Origin: Mya arenaria
Taxonomy: Eukaryota; Mollusca; Bivalvia; Myida; Myidae
Assembly: GCF_026914265.1 (NCBI RefSeq)
Contig: NC_069124.1
Span: 86,204,915-86,268,914, forward strand
Length of the DNA: 64,000 bases
Direction of reading: 5' to 3'
Of this stretch, positions 26,958 through 38,840 are shown one piece after another. Made by a program: the position numbers and the translations under genes. Numbering within the stretch: position 1 is the first letter of the stretch; the number at the start of each line of letters is the position of its first letter. The notes under the pieces were generated by a model that had not been told where the DNA came from, made no database searches, and worked only from the letters and a program-made list of their open reading frames with translations.

Positions 26958-28227
26958 TACTCATTTAAAAGTGATATATTTTCGCGTATTTTCAGTTCAA
27001 TGTCATTACGACTTTAGTTTCCGTAAGACAATGGGCGATTCGCGAACAGGTAATGACCCGAGGCAAAGTATGCATTATCAACTATGCCCCAAGAACGGGC
27101 TCACGGTTAACAAATGTGCATTATCACGCGAAAACTGCATTATTACCATACCTTATATCGGGTGTTGCTAATTGGGTTGAATAATTCTGAAACATGATTA
27201 CTTTTGAAGTTTCAATCGTATGCACACCCAATCTCTTTAAACAACTGAAATGAACTCCCTGTCACAAAAATCATTATTGTATTTTGTTCATCTAGAGTAC
27301 CTGCGTTAAAAATCCAATTTCATTTGTATAATTCTCAATAAAATTGATAAGAGCCATCACGAGTTTATTTTGCAGTAAGAATAAACCTGCCATTATTTAA
27401 ACTAGAGATGTCACATAAATTATTAATGTGACAGGGTCATTATTTACGACATACTGGTTTACGTTAGAGGGACTACTTTCTTTACTTTCGTTTTAATATA
27501 TTTATAGTTTGACCTTTATTGAACTCCAGGGCTTGGTATGCTTGCAAATGCAAGATTTGATTGGTCAGTTGTTTTAACCGCTTTCCTTTAATTTTCGTTC
27601 GTCATAAGGTTGACACAACTTTTTCACCTGTCAAACAATATAGACATATATATTTTACTATAAATAATAAATGATCAGGGTTCTAAGGAATATAGGATTT
27701 TGGTAAGTCTTGTTGTTTTATTTATTTGTGGTTGTCATTTCGTTGCTATTGTTTCTAAATCAGTTTGATGTGGTTTCCGATTGAAATTGGGTAATTGCTA
27801 ATTGCAGTGTTGTACTCATTCTCGTTCACTAGAGCGATTAAGTAAATACTCGTTGATTTATCATTGTCAACCTCTGATAGATGAGAATGTGTTTTAATAA
27901 TAACTTTTTAAATGGCAGTATTGGTGATTTCTTCTTATATATATGTTATCACTTTGCCATACTTCTGGGCACATGTTAATTTAACATTGCAGATACTGTT
28001 TAAACATAACCCCCACACGAGTGCTTGAGATCGAGTGTTAGAGACATATAGTGGAGCTCAGTACCACATACTGGTAAGACTGTCATAATGTTATGTCAGG
28101 TATGTTTGTAATGTTGTAATTATGCTTGTAACATGTCTGTACTGTTTTATGTTGTTTCCATGTATGTTATTGTGTATTCATCCATGGTCATTACTGTAAT
28201 ACTTATATTCATGTGATTATATTATAT
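26958..28227. other. Unique AT-rich sequence, no gene recognised
   Basis: A 66-codon frame at 26,971-27,171 (+) has no motif I know. I see no transposon ends or RNA gene here. Confidence 0.4.
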
Positions 28228-28330
28228 TTTCTTTCATGCTTTACGATGAAATATGGGGTTTTAACAGTGAAATAACAACAGTGAAAATATCAATTTGATA
28301 TTTTCACTGCAAAATAAGGAGTGAAAATAT
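28228..28330. repeat. Dispersed repeat with a perfect 15-bp palindrome
   Basis: The run TTTTCTTTCATGCTTT, then ATATGGGGTTTTAACAGTG, recurs in similar form at about 40,066-40,125. At 28,279-28,309 two perfect 15-bp arms, CAGTGAAAATATCAA and its complement, flank a single T and can form a hairpin. The second half of the region repeats GTGAAAATATCAA once more. It looks like the edge of a fold-back transposon whose other end is unclear. Confidence 0.6.
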
Positions 28331-29251
28331 CAATTTTCAGAACTACTTTTAAAATCCTTTGTTGCTACTTGCCTTGGTCAAAACAGAACACTGGACTTCA
28401 GTAAATTATGTCAAAAAAGGTTAAAAAAAATAAAGAAATATTTTATAAATTTAAATAAATATATAAATGGAAATTAACAACTTACCGTTTATTACCGGTT
28501 ATCCCGTTTATCAAACATTTTACTTATCTTTGAAGCTGAATGTTCGAACATTTGCTTTCATTCCAAACAAATTACAGACAAAAACAACTGTTCGAACATA
28601 AATAAAATTTTATAGCATCGATCAAATGTATTTTGAACTGTTAACCGTTGTAGTACATAAAATGAGCTTCCTGGAGAATTCACACAACAATTTACAGATA
28701 GATCCGATATTTTTTACCCCACCCACATCTCAAAATGTGTCAACAAACTAGCGTGGCATTTACTCTTCTGGAAAACAAACATTTTAAAGCGAAACAAACT
28801 GGTCTCTGACAGTAAGATGACTGTATATTAACTTACTATAAAAACACGCGTACATGCAGTCTTAAACTAAGAAGAATGGTTAAAATCCAATGAGTATCCA
28901 CATTTGTTTTGCTAACACATTTGACCTTCCAAATTTAGCGGCGTAGTAATTTGGTTAAAATAAAAAGTGTTTTCATTATTTTTTGGAACATTTGTGCACT
29001 AATAATACTTCATATTTTACTGTTTATAAAGCTTTGCAATAAAAAACGAGCGAATATTAAGCTATAAGAATGAATAGCAGAGAACTATTTCTCAGCAAAC
29101 CGAAAGTAAAAAAGTTGACAGCTATAATTATGCATGAGGGGCGCCCCACGGGTAGCGGCGTAAAGCCCACACTTTTCAAAAAAGGGGTAATTCAGAAATA
29201 AATAAAAAAAAACAAATAAAACTCCGAAAATAAGCATAAAAGAAACAGAAA
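28331..29251. other. AT-rich spacer, no gene recognised
   Basis: No open frame above 60 codons and no repeat shared with other parts of the window that I can see. Confidence 0.4.
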
Positions 29252-29400
29252 ATTTGTTTATTTCAGTGTAAGATCGTATTTAATTTCACTCGTGATCATA
29301 AAAAAACTACATTTTCACTCGTGGCTTCGCCACTCGTGAAAATATGTTTTTCTATGACACTCGTGAAATAAAATACGATCTTACACTGAAATAAACAAAT
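29252..29400. mobile_element. 149-bp fold-back (hairpin) element
   Basis: The left end ATTTGTTTATTTCAGTGTAA, then GATCGTATTT, matches the reverse complement of the right end (AAATACGATC then TTACACTGAAATAAACAAAT). The middle carries ACTCGTG motifs on both strands around GGCTTCGCC, so almost the whole element can fold. A partial relative (CTATGACACTCGTGAA, then TAAAATACGATG) lies at 43,028-43,055. No coding capacity. Confidence 0.82.
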
Positions 29401-31259
29401 ATCCTCTATATATTATAACATGTAATTATAATATGTAACATGATTAATATTCAGATGTCATATATTTTGTATTTTGTATGCTTTCAGGGCTCACGCTCAT
29501 ATATTTCTATGAGGAAATAATAAACAATAAAACGAACCTATTACCTGCTTATCGAGTGATCATTTAACCCCAACGATAAGCGCCCGGTAACATTAATACC
29601 CCCAAACACAACCTTACCACAGGAGTGGTTAAATGTCGTGTTCTGGAATTAAAAACGTTAGCAAATGAAAGCGCTGAAAAAGCGTTGGAAGGCTGTAGGC
29701 GCGTGATTTTTCCCTTTTTACAATCACTGTTCACATGCAATAAAAATCCAAGCCAGAAAATATTTGGAGTGACCTTAAACTTCAACCAATAAGTGTATAT
29801 CAATATACAAGAATAGGTAATGTAAAGCGATTAATTCTTTATACACTTAGCTGGTTTCATAACAGTAACCGATAAGCCTATATGTACTCGGATATATGAA
29901 CTTTGCACGTTTATTGCTAGTGTAAAATTTATTAAATGAAACCCGATATTGACTGAGGACGTTTTGACTATTTGTAGTAGGTAAAATACGGCATGGTCTT
30001 TTAGTCAACACTTTTCATTGAATGCGTAATTATCTAGAATTATCTATTTCCCTCGGTTCCTCACCAAGATTTATTTAGGATTATTCGGTCTTCTTTTAAA
30101 TTTACATTAGCGTTGCAATCGTATGCACGTATATAATTAAAGTGGTCTTTCAATTCGCACTATTTTAAACCGCATTACACCAAAGTTCAATGTTGTTACC
30201 CCGACGCATTATTTCAACATTTCATGTCAAAATGTAGATCTAACGCTACCTGATTTCGATTTAATGTACTCAAATTTGTAGGCCTGCACATTAGTGTTAA
30301 CCAGTAAAAGGACCATAACTTGTTAGAACGAGTGAAATGACATACAAATTGCAGGTGCTCAATTTCCCATGTTGACTAACATTCATATCAATTTCCGTGC
30401 GTATGGTAGATAAATTTTGAAGCTATAAGAATCACATTGTTTTCAGACCATAACTTTTCAAAGAACGAGTACCATGTCGCACAAAATGTCAATTCCACAA
30501 TTTCACATACTGGCCGTGTTCCCATGCTTCCAATTGAGTTTCATGTGTGTAGGTGCAATACTTTTGGAGCGAAATGCATCCCAATATTTTGAAAAGTGAC
30601 TTGACGTGTGCAACTCCTATTTATTCCTAAGATAGATGTATATTTCAAAAACTTAAAACTTGAAGCGATTCTAGTTATGGAGACTGTTTACACGGGTAGT
30701 ACAACACAGGATTAAACTTAAAAAACCCACATCGACATTGAGCTCATATATCTAGATAAAATACGTTTATCTCAAACAGGTGATTCGAGTCTTCTATGAA
30801 TTATTGCAAATCACAAGTACGTCCACTTAATTGCAGATGAGTAAAGATTTGAAAGTAACAACGATGGCTTTAACAGTTTTGTTAACAAAGTTCTTAACAA
30901 TCGATCAAATGAAACAAACCCTGTATATACTAAATATGTATACAATAGAAATACGAGGACGAGCACTGCAGTCAACAATTAACAATGAGTTTGCATAAAT
31001 ACACACTGATCAAAGCCTGAGAGACAATGAACGAGACACAAAATGCACCGAGACAATTTAGTGATTTATATAGATCAAACATGTATTGAAGTATCGTTAT
31101 CAATTAATGGTACAGAAATGACGACGTGGAGCATTCCGAGAATTAAAGACGCCTCGAGCATCGGCGATGTTTTCAAGTTTGAAGATATTTTAGCCAGATA
31201 TGACGACCGCAGAAACGGTCATATTAAGTGCACAAAAGTGGCAACGAGTATATAGGAAC
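29401..31259. other. Spacer with a two-unit repeat, no gene recognised
   Basis: About 30,308-30,590 holds two diverged units starting GGACCATAACTT / AGACCATAACTT and each running about 150 bp, a style shared with other dispersed repeats here. Frames at 29,564-29,803 (-) and 31,043-31,255 (+) have no domain I can name. Confidence 0.4.
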
Positions 31260-31560
31260 ACTAGACAGTGATACGATAGTAGATGGGGAGCACATAATCG
31301 GCACGGCAGTGGTACGAAAGTGGACGTGGGCGCATTTACGGCAGGGCAGTGGTGCGAAGTAAAGTAGAAGCGCATTGACAGCACGGGAGAGGTACGAAAG
31401 TTGACATGGGGCGCACTGACTGACGGCACGGCAGTGGTACTTAAGTGGACGGAGGTGCATTGACAACACAGCAGTGGTACGAAATTGGACATGGGGCGTT
31501 GACGGCACTGCAGTCGGGTTCATTGACTGGCGTGATGTTAAAGATTTCAAAGTAAGCATC
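31260..31560. repeat. Degenerate ~45-60-bp tandem repeat
   Basis: Five or six diverged units contain CGGCAGTGGTACGAA, GTGGAC and GGGCGCATTGAC. Unit length varies through small indels. The overlapping minus-strand frames (31,190-31,652) come from these units. The repeat directly abuts the start of the LINE remnant. Confidence 0.7.
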
Positions 31561-31599
31561 GACGGGCACGGGAGTGGAAAAGCATGCTTGAATTGTATC

Positions 31600-33117
31600 C
31601 ATAGGGCATGGATTGCGCCACTTTGAAGGTTGACAATTTCATAGAAAATCAACCATCAGTAAAGGCAGATGTTTTGAACAAGCAATACACGCCAGTGTTC
31701 ACTAAAGAATCGTCAGGCCAGCTTCCATGTATCTAAACATCAGGCCCGGACCTCATACCGACACAGTAGTACCCATACTGAGCGGCATCTTCCAACATAC
31801 TTTACAATTCTGGCGAAGTCCCTACTGATTGGCAACATGCTTATATAACAGCTGTATATAGAAAAGGTTACAAGACCTGTCCAGCTTACTATTGACCAGT
31901 TTCATTGACCTATATAGTATATGTATTATTCAAAACTACGGACTACATTGTCTTTAGTCAAATTATGAACCACCTGGATCACAAGGTTTTCAGCATTTAG
32001 AGCGAAATATTCCTGCGAAACACAGCTATTAAATACAGTCGGAGAAATATCCAGCCAACTCAACCAGAGTCAGACCATGGACCTCCTGATACTTGACTGT
32101 AGTAAGGCCTTCGACATAGTGCCCCATCGTCGACTACTATACAAGTTACAACACTACGGGATCTCCGGAGCCGCAAACAGATGGATCGAGACCTGGTTAT
32201 GCAAACGCCAACATATAGTTGTCCTTGATTGCCCTACCTCTACAGAATCACCAGCCCTTTCAGGAGTTCCTCAAGGCACGGTGTTAAGTCCCCTGATGTT
32301 TTAGACTGTGGTCGTACCAGAGGGCTGAATGATTTTACTTGACTTCTTGGTTTCAGTTAATAATATGTCTCCTCAGTAGGTTTAGTAAATATTGAGCTGT
32401 TTCTGTTGTGTTGCCAAGGGTAAATCTGATGTAAATCCGACTTCGAGCTATGGATGAGGTAGAACTATCTGGAGAAGTGTATGATGGAGTACTGCGTATC
32501 GACGTAGTTTTCTTTTCTGGAAATTTAGAGAAGCGGCAATTTGAGGCATTGAATTTCAATTAACATGTGTTTGACCAGTCTACGAGTAAATTTTAAACTT
32601 GTTTGAGTTGTATCTGGTCTTTGACGTTGTTGATAACGCTGTACAAAAGACAGTCGTCAGCGAATAGATGATTGGTCATAGTTGATAGTGAGACCTGTCG
32701 GCGATGTTGTTGATGGGACCCACACTTAAAAAAGGAAGTCAATCATATAATCAAGTCCAATGCATGGCAGTCCGATTCGTCACTGGGAACTACTCGTATG
32801 GAGACAGCGTCACTATTCTCAATGGCTTGAACAGGCAACCTCTTCAACATAGACGCAATAAAATGAGACTAACCCATTTCCATAAAGCAGTAAACACACT
32901 TTCACCAGTTAAAATACCGGACTATGTTACTTGAGCACATTACCATGGTACTAGAAGACATTACAAAGCCTATATTGAGCACCTGGCGAACTACGAACAA
33001 TACAAGAACAGCTTCCTGCCTCGGACGATACGATACTTGAACTCCCTTCCTCCAGACCTGGTGCAGATCACTTCTGTAGACGGCTTCAGTGCCGCTCTGC
33101 AGGTATTTACAGCCTGA
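31600..33117 (+). pseudogene. Non-LTR retrotransposon (LINE) ORF2 remnant with internal inversion
   Basis: This is the C-terminal half of a LINE ORF2: reverse transcriptase plus the 3' end. In order on the plus strand it shows VLNKQYTPVFTKE near 31,670, GEVPTDWQHAYITAVY near 31,815, LDCSKAFDIVPHRRLLYKL (catalytic Asp in block A) at about 32,090 and SGVPQGTVLSPLMF (block B) at 32,260-32,302. After a gap it continues with WDPHLKK and VRFVTGNY at 32,714-32,800, then FLPRTIRYLNSLPPDL near 33,020-33,060, ending in a stop at 33,117. Frameshifts and stops occur throughout. The missing block between LMF and WDPH is present but on the opposite strand (32,303-32,713). The endonuclease region is absent, so the copy is 5'-truncated. 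The style fits CR1/L2/Jockey-type elements; I cannot fix the clade. Confidence 0.92.
32303..32713 (-). pseudogene. Inverted reverse-transcriptase core inside the LINE
   Basis: Read on the minus strand this 411-bp block supplies exactly what the flanking plus-strand LINE lacks: INNIADR, then NHLFADDCLLYSV with the catalytic FADD at 32,664-32,653, then DWSNT and LKFNASNCR, and finally LVRPQ near 32,310. On the plus strand the order is block B, then this inverted piece, then WDPH. Only a few residues seem lost at each edge. Frameshifts and stops show it is not functional. Confidence 0.9.
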
Positions 33118-34854
33118 GCAGCACCGATGTTTTTTATTGTTAATATTCCACTTTGTATGGCATTTACCACTTTCATGGCGTCATTTGCCTGCCATGCAAT
33201 TATGCCCCAGGCAGTTACGAAGTAGAAGTAGAAATTACATTGAATGTGAAATTGTGGCATTGCAATGGTAAATGTGACCGAGCATTTAACACGGATTTCT
33301 TTTTCTTATAATATTCCAAATATACTCTTCCTCAGTCATTCATATGTCACACTAATGTCAATGCAATTCGGAACGACTATTTGGCACTATTTTCTTCCAC
33401 TCTTCTTCGTAATGATGAGCGAACAAATTGCCGTTGTTCTTGGCAATTACGATTTAACATGAAGCCTGATATTCTGCGAAAAGCTGAAGCAAGTCCTCAA
33501 ACAAAATATTCGATGCATTTAACACACAAGCTTTTTTTCACTATGCTTTTTAAAATGACTTTAAAATGATTTAGAGAAGATTTGTTTACAACCTTCACAT
33601 ATTATCAGATATACATTTTGTTTTACTATATTTTTATTGAGAACAAATTGACATAGCATGCCACATTTAAAAAATGGATGCACCCTTCCTTTACGATCAT
33701 CTGCACATTATGCACAACCATCTGTGAACGTGTGATGAAAAGTGTGTATGAAGGGTTTGGCACTCAAGTTTGTTCATTATATACTTTAATCAGATAAGAA
33801 TAAAAAGGGCGCTATAGTCAAAAATATGAAATATTTTATTTACTATCATCTTTGTGTAATTCCTGAGTATCTGTTAAAAGTAAAAATAAATCATTAAAAC
33901 GATGATACAGTTTTACACACAATGTTTTGCTAAATCCTGCAAGTTGTCGATGAGGAATTCAACACGCAATATATATTTTTATATATATAACATATTATTG
34001 CTTCATTTTTCTCCTATTAGAGAAAGTTTACAAAGTATCCGTCTTTAACAATCATCTGCAAGCTAAACAGTTACTACAATGTTAGAAACAAAATAATGTG
34101 GTGTAATACATTTACAAAAATAAAAATTAGTCTTTTATTGATTCCAACATACCTTACATCGAACCCGAGGAAGATTGACGTGAATTATATTCTAAATAAG
34201 TTCAAAAATAGGAAAGTAAAATTAAATATTTTAAAACAAATATTCCTTACAGTTGGATCTGTTGTTTATACAAATACCAAAGCAATGCAAAACTACTAAT
34301 ATGTTTCCAAAATGAATCGCTCAAAGACAGGATTAATTAGCAAATTAAGGAATTTTATGAAAAGCCTTACATTATGGTTATTGGTATCAACGGTTGCTGG
34401 AACTATTGGTGCTTAATTGTTCATTTCAAGTCCATTGTTGATTATAAAGTCAAACAATTTAATATGAAGTTATTGTACGATCTGGAGTTAATAGATTGTC
34501 CTGTATGTATTGATTGCAATTAAGTAGAAGATAACGAACACTTTTTTTTATCAAATATCAAGCTTTGACATTTCTTTTTGAATGCTATACATAATTTTTT
34601 TAAAAGATGTGGAATACAAAAAGTAAATAAGAATATCAGATTTTTAGTTTTAGGTTACCACATTGATGAGAAAGAACATTGTTTTAGTTCAGATTGCTTA
34701 TAAGCCCTACTTTATTTGTGAACCTCGTTTGAAAAATAAATGCATTTCTAAACGTTTTTTGAACGATTTTGTTAATAATATTACTACACTGAAGTTTTAT
34801 TATATAGAGACTGGTACATGATATCTCCACTGTCTTGAAATGGATGTGCATAAT
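33118..34854. other. AT-rich stretch, no gene recognised
   Basis: Overlapping frames of 60-70 codons at 33,089-33,569 and 34,096-34,299 (+) and 34,684-34,866 (-) show no domain I know. The part after 33,118 may include LINE 3' sequence, but no A-rich tail or simple repeat marks its end. Confidence 0.4.
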
Positions 34855-37025
34855 CAGGGGGTTCAACGTGAAATGTGTTCGCCGAATTTTAAGTGAGGGA
34901 AATTGTGTGAAGCCGAATAAAATGGCGGCGTTGAAAGGAATGTCGGTGTTTCAAGGATGTATTTTCACTTGGTAAGTAAGTTATATCACCTTTCTCGCAA
35001 TATAAATACGCCTACCCGGAGACCACACGTGTAAGCGTCTCTCGGTGTTTTAACCTATGTTTCTAGAGGCCTTTACAAAAAAGTTATTGAATGTATAAGC
35101 TGAACGATTGATTGTTTACAAAGTGTAAATAGAAAATTGCATGACTTGAAACTGTGTTTTCGGCCCAAGTTAACCATTTTTGTACCTGTTTTAGCTATTT
35201 GTTATTGAATATTTGCATTATTTATCTTTTCGACCGCTACTGCACTTACATGGGTATTATACGGCCGATTTTTTCATGTTTAAACACCTTTTATGTTTGG
35301 CGACGAAGTTTTATGCAGTTTTTGTGTGAAGCAGAATCAGAATATACATGCGTTAATAAAAGTTTAATTAAGACATGAGCTGTAACACATGTTAATAATT
35401 ATAACAAAAGGAAATTTAAACGTACCGTGTATTTGTTATGCAAAATTACTTGTATAGTATTCCAGCAATTCATCTATATGAACTCGGAAATCAAATTATT
35501 TCTCGGTAAATAAATGTAAGAACTCTTGGTGTAACACGAACGTCCCGCAAGACGGCAAATACAATGAATGCAATATTATCAGTCTAATTTTATCTTACCA
35601 ACGAAAATACGTTTTAAAGCAGTTTAAGTCTACCCATACCCATACCTAACCCCACCAACCCCGACAGTTGTCTTGCAATGGATCTTTGGGTACAACGCTA
35701 AATAACAAAATATATGTATGAAATAAATGTTATGATATAATAATAAAGCACAATGATTTACTTTCACTGAAATGTACTAATATTTATGTTGTCTAACCTG
35801 GTCTAAAATAATTTGTTAAGCGTATATGGTATTCTTATCAATGCAGGATTATAGATAGTGGATTTTGACGCAAATGTATAACCCACTCAACGATTTATTC
35901 TAGACCCTTTAAGACTACCTTAACATTGGTACACGTATTTCAGTGAACGTAAGTTATTGACCGCAGTGAAGTGTTTATACCATCAAAATCGTCTATGAAT
36001 TAAAAGAGGCTGTGGGGTCTTCCCATACGATAAATTTATCTTCGGTCAGTGTAAAATGGTGAATTTTAGAGTATACAATCTTGCTAAAATAGTACACAGG
36101 TGTATCTGGTGTGTAAATTTGCATTAAAAACACGTGGTATGTTCTTATCGGGTACCACATTTTCTTTTATTAATAATATTAAAATGTGTCTTAAGAACGC
36201 TATTAATGTTGCACTCACACAGATATTCCGTTTTTACAACTTTTTTATTTTTTGTCTTGGTAAGAACAATTATTTGCGTTAGTCATAGTAAACTGATATT
36301 AAAAGATTGTTAATCAAAGATCAGATCGAAGATTTTCATATTTCCGTTAAAATAATAATGTTTTATAGCTTAAACCGTTACTAACGATTTTTAAAAAAAT
36401 GCATAAAACATAAAAAAAAAAAATTAAATATAATTTTTTTGTCGGCAGCGGGTTTCCATGGATTTTTGCAAAAATGGCTCGTTCCAGGACTTAAATTAAA
36501 AAGTTGTCAAACCGTTTAATCTGTTAAAATGCAGCTTTAAAGCACGCTTATTCTGATTCTGCTTCACACAAAATCTGCATAAAACTTCGTCGCCCAACAT
36601 AAAAGGTGTTTAAACATGAAAAAATCGGCTGTATAATACCCATGTAAGTGCAGTAGCGCTCGAAAAGATAAATAATGCAAATATTCAATAACAAATAGCT
36701 AAAACAGGTACAACAATGGTAAACTTGGGCCGAAAACACAGTTTCAAGTCACGCAATTTTCTATTTACACTTTGTAAACAATCAATCGTTCAGCTTATAC
36801 ATTCAATAACTTTTTTGTAAAGGCCTCTAGAAACATAGGTTAAAAAAACGAGAGACGCTTACACGTGTGGTCTCCGGGTAGGCGTATTTATATTGCGAGA
36901 AAGGTGATATAACTTACTTACATCCTTGAAACACCGAAATTCCTTTCAACGCCGCCATTTTATTCGGCTTCACACAATTTCCCTCACTTAAAATTCGGCG
37001 AACATATTTCACGTTGGACCCCCTG
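34855..37025. mobile_element. Long inverted-repeat DNA element, 2.17 kb, with 5-bp target duplication
   Basis: The two arms are about 34,855-35,346 and 36,547-37,025 and are near-identical in inverse orientation. Termini are CAGGGGGTTCAACGTGAAAT on the left and its near-complement on the right, flanked by ATAAT on both sides (34,850-34,854 and 37,026-37,030). The left arm has about 17 extra bases near 34,957. Each arm holds AAAATGGCGGCGTTGAAAGG followed within 60 bp by GTAAGTAAG, an arrangement like a start codon and a splice donor. The interior (35,347-36,546) has no transposase and contains a nested MITE. I cannot assign a superfamily. Confidence 0.9.
36202..36541. mobile_element. MITE nested in the long inverted-repeat element
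   Basis: Ends are TTAATGTTGCACTCACACAG on the left and the complement of TTAAAGCTGCATTTTAACAG on the right. Inside the ends both strands show ACAACTTTTT. A sister copy with cleaner ends is at 47,540-47,867; both contain GATTTTCATA/GATTTTTATA and ATAAAACAT blocks. It lies just inside the right arm of the 2.17-kb element, so it was inserted later or was carried along. No coding capacity. Confidence 0.8.
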
Positions 37026-37030
37026 ATAAT

Positions 37031-37689
37031 GTATATTGTATACATACAAAAACAGTTTCAAAAAAAACTTTATACTATATTTTTCGTTTATTTGTTATAA
37101 TCACATGCATGCAATACGCCGCGATTATAAATATATCTTCAATCTTAAATTTAACTACGCTGCAAGTATATCGCATAGTAATTTCAATTTAGCAGTTAAA
37201 CTTAATGACTTTACTCTTGGGAATCTTAATTAATTATGCAATAATATTCTTCACTTGCAATCAATTTGAACTCAGTAGTACAAAATACACGTTAAAACAC
37301 TACAATTAATTAGTCCTATTAAAATTTTACGAACTACTTCTACTGATGAACTGGCATACATTTGAGGTTGATTCGTTAGAAAATTTCAGAGGTGTTCCGT
37401 GTGTGGATGCACGGCCTCCTTTCTTGAACATCGTGTTAACGGTACATCAGCTACATAATTATTGGATAACAACTGATTAAAATGTATATTACTATTGTCT
37501 GTGACAAAATCCGGCCTGTCTGAAGAATAAGCATTTAAATCACAACAAAACACAGAATTAATAAAAAGAGTTGACATTTTTCGCTTCAAGATCCGTAATA
37601 TGTGAAAGTAATCTATCGAATGTATGAGTTTCAACAAAATTCTGGCCTCTTCTAATAAAGAGGCATAGTTTAAATGTATGCAAGATTAT
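37031..37689. other. Spacer, no gene recognised
   Basis: An 83-codon frame at 37,386-37,637 (-) and a 65-codon frame at 37,036-37,233 (+) have no motif I know. Confidence 0.4.
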
Positions 37690-37839
37690 AAGTATCTTCC
37701 ATGGCCGAGAGTGTAAGATAGGTTCATCCCGACCCGAGCGTAGGGTGTTTTGCGGAAACGAGGCTTATCGAGTTTCCGCAAAACACCCTGCGGAAGGGTT
37801 GGGATGAACCTACCTTACACGAGCGGCTATGGTAGATGC
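37690..37839. mobile_element. 150-bp fold-back element
   Basis: The left half (AGTATCTTCCATGGCCGAG, then TAAGATAGGTTCATCCCGAC) is repeated in inverse on the right (GTTGGGATGAACCTACCTTA, then GAGCGGCTATGGTAGATGCT). A GC-rich inner hairpin has GGGTGTTTTGCGGAAAC against GTTTCCGCAAAACACCC around a short loop. The whole unit can fold into one stem. No coding capacity. Confidence 0.85.
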
Positions 37840-38513
37840 TTTTTCTCCAACCTCAGTTAAACAAAATTCAGTAAAAATGCGTAGTGAAAATAAATGCGTA
37901 TGGATGTGTGATAATTCGTGGTTGTCATGGATATGCGCGCAATGTTTCAGATTATGTTAATAGTCAAATCGGTCTTTAATATAGTTATAAGGAGAGTGAA
38001 GCATTATTTCTTGAAAGGTGCGTGAAAACTGTTTTATGGTGACATTTGAAGCGAGAAATTATCAATAAGCGTTCTTAATATTGCCACAAGACAAGGTTTC
38101 CATGATGCTACAGAAGACAGCAATCAACAAGGGAGGTAATTACAATGTGGCGACCATTAAAAAGGAGTTTCATACGGGCATTTTATCTTCGCCCGTGGGC
38201 AAGATAAGAATTTCTAGCATGGTTAAATTATTGGATCTTCTTATCTGAGGTGGGAGAAAGAGTTATCTTACATAATTAATTAAGACGGTTGAATGGTTTG
38301 GAGCCCGTGTATAAAGTTTCATTGCAATACATGATGTATTTGCTGAAATATTGACTTCAATGTGTTAGCATGCAAAACCTTAACCAGAATCTCTAAGTCC
38401 AGTAATAAAGGGCCATTATTTGCAAAATACAGTTATCTAACTTGGTTATTCAAGTATGTTTGGTAATTGAGTACCATAGTATAAAGTCTCAATGCAATAC
38501 ATCAATGAGTAAC

Positions 38514-38840
38514 CAGGGGCGTAGCTTGACGAAAATATATGTGTAGGCCACTTTTTAAAGTACTGACCATATGAAACTTTCGATAAATAATATACGAAAC
38601 ATTAATGTCGCGTGAAAATGAATTTTAGAGCATAGGAAAACGATATATTTGAATATTTGAAATACCCGGTTTCCGATATATTAAAGCGCATTTGTCGGAA
38701 TTTCATATTTTAGACCATTCTCCCTTCCAACCTCCCTATGCCTTCAGTTTTTATTGCAGATTTGGCATTTTTATTTTTTCGTTTTTTCTGAAAAATGTGT
38801 AGGCCGCGGCCTACACGGCCTATAGGAAGCTACGCCCCTG
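38514..38840. mobile_element. hAT-like MITE (CAGGGGCGTAGC ends), 327 bp
   Basis: It starts CAGGGGCGTAGCTTGACG and ends GGAAGCTACGCCCCTG, forming perfect 12-bp inverted ends. GAGTAAC lies just left and GACTAAC just right, a 7-8-bp target duplication with one change that is compatible with the hAT 8-bp rule. Removing it restores the surrounding ~165-bp repeat (ATCAATGAGTAACTGAGATA). The interior has GTGTAGGCCAC and GTGTAGGCCGCGGCCTACAC motifs and no open frame. Confidence 0.88.

Noticed and set aside
29564..29803. 79-codon minus-strand frame ending PGAYRWG
   Set aside because: No domain I can name and no splice or transposon context; left as unassigned.
31043..31255. 70-codon plus-strand frame upstream of the LINE
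   Set aside because: No similarity to LINE ORF1 or endonuclease motifs that I can see; length is within chance.
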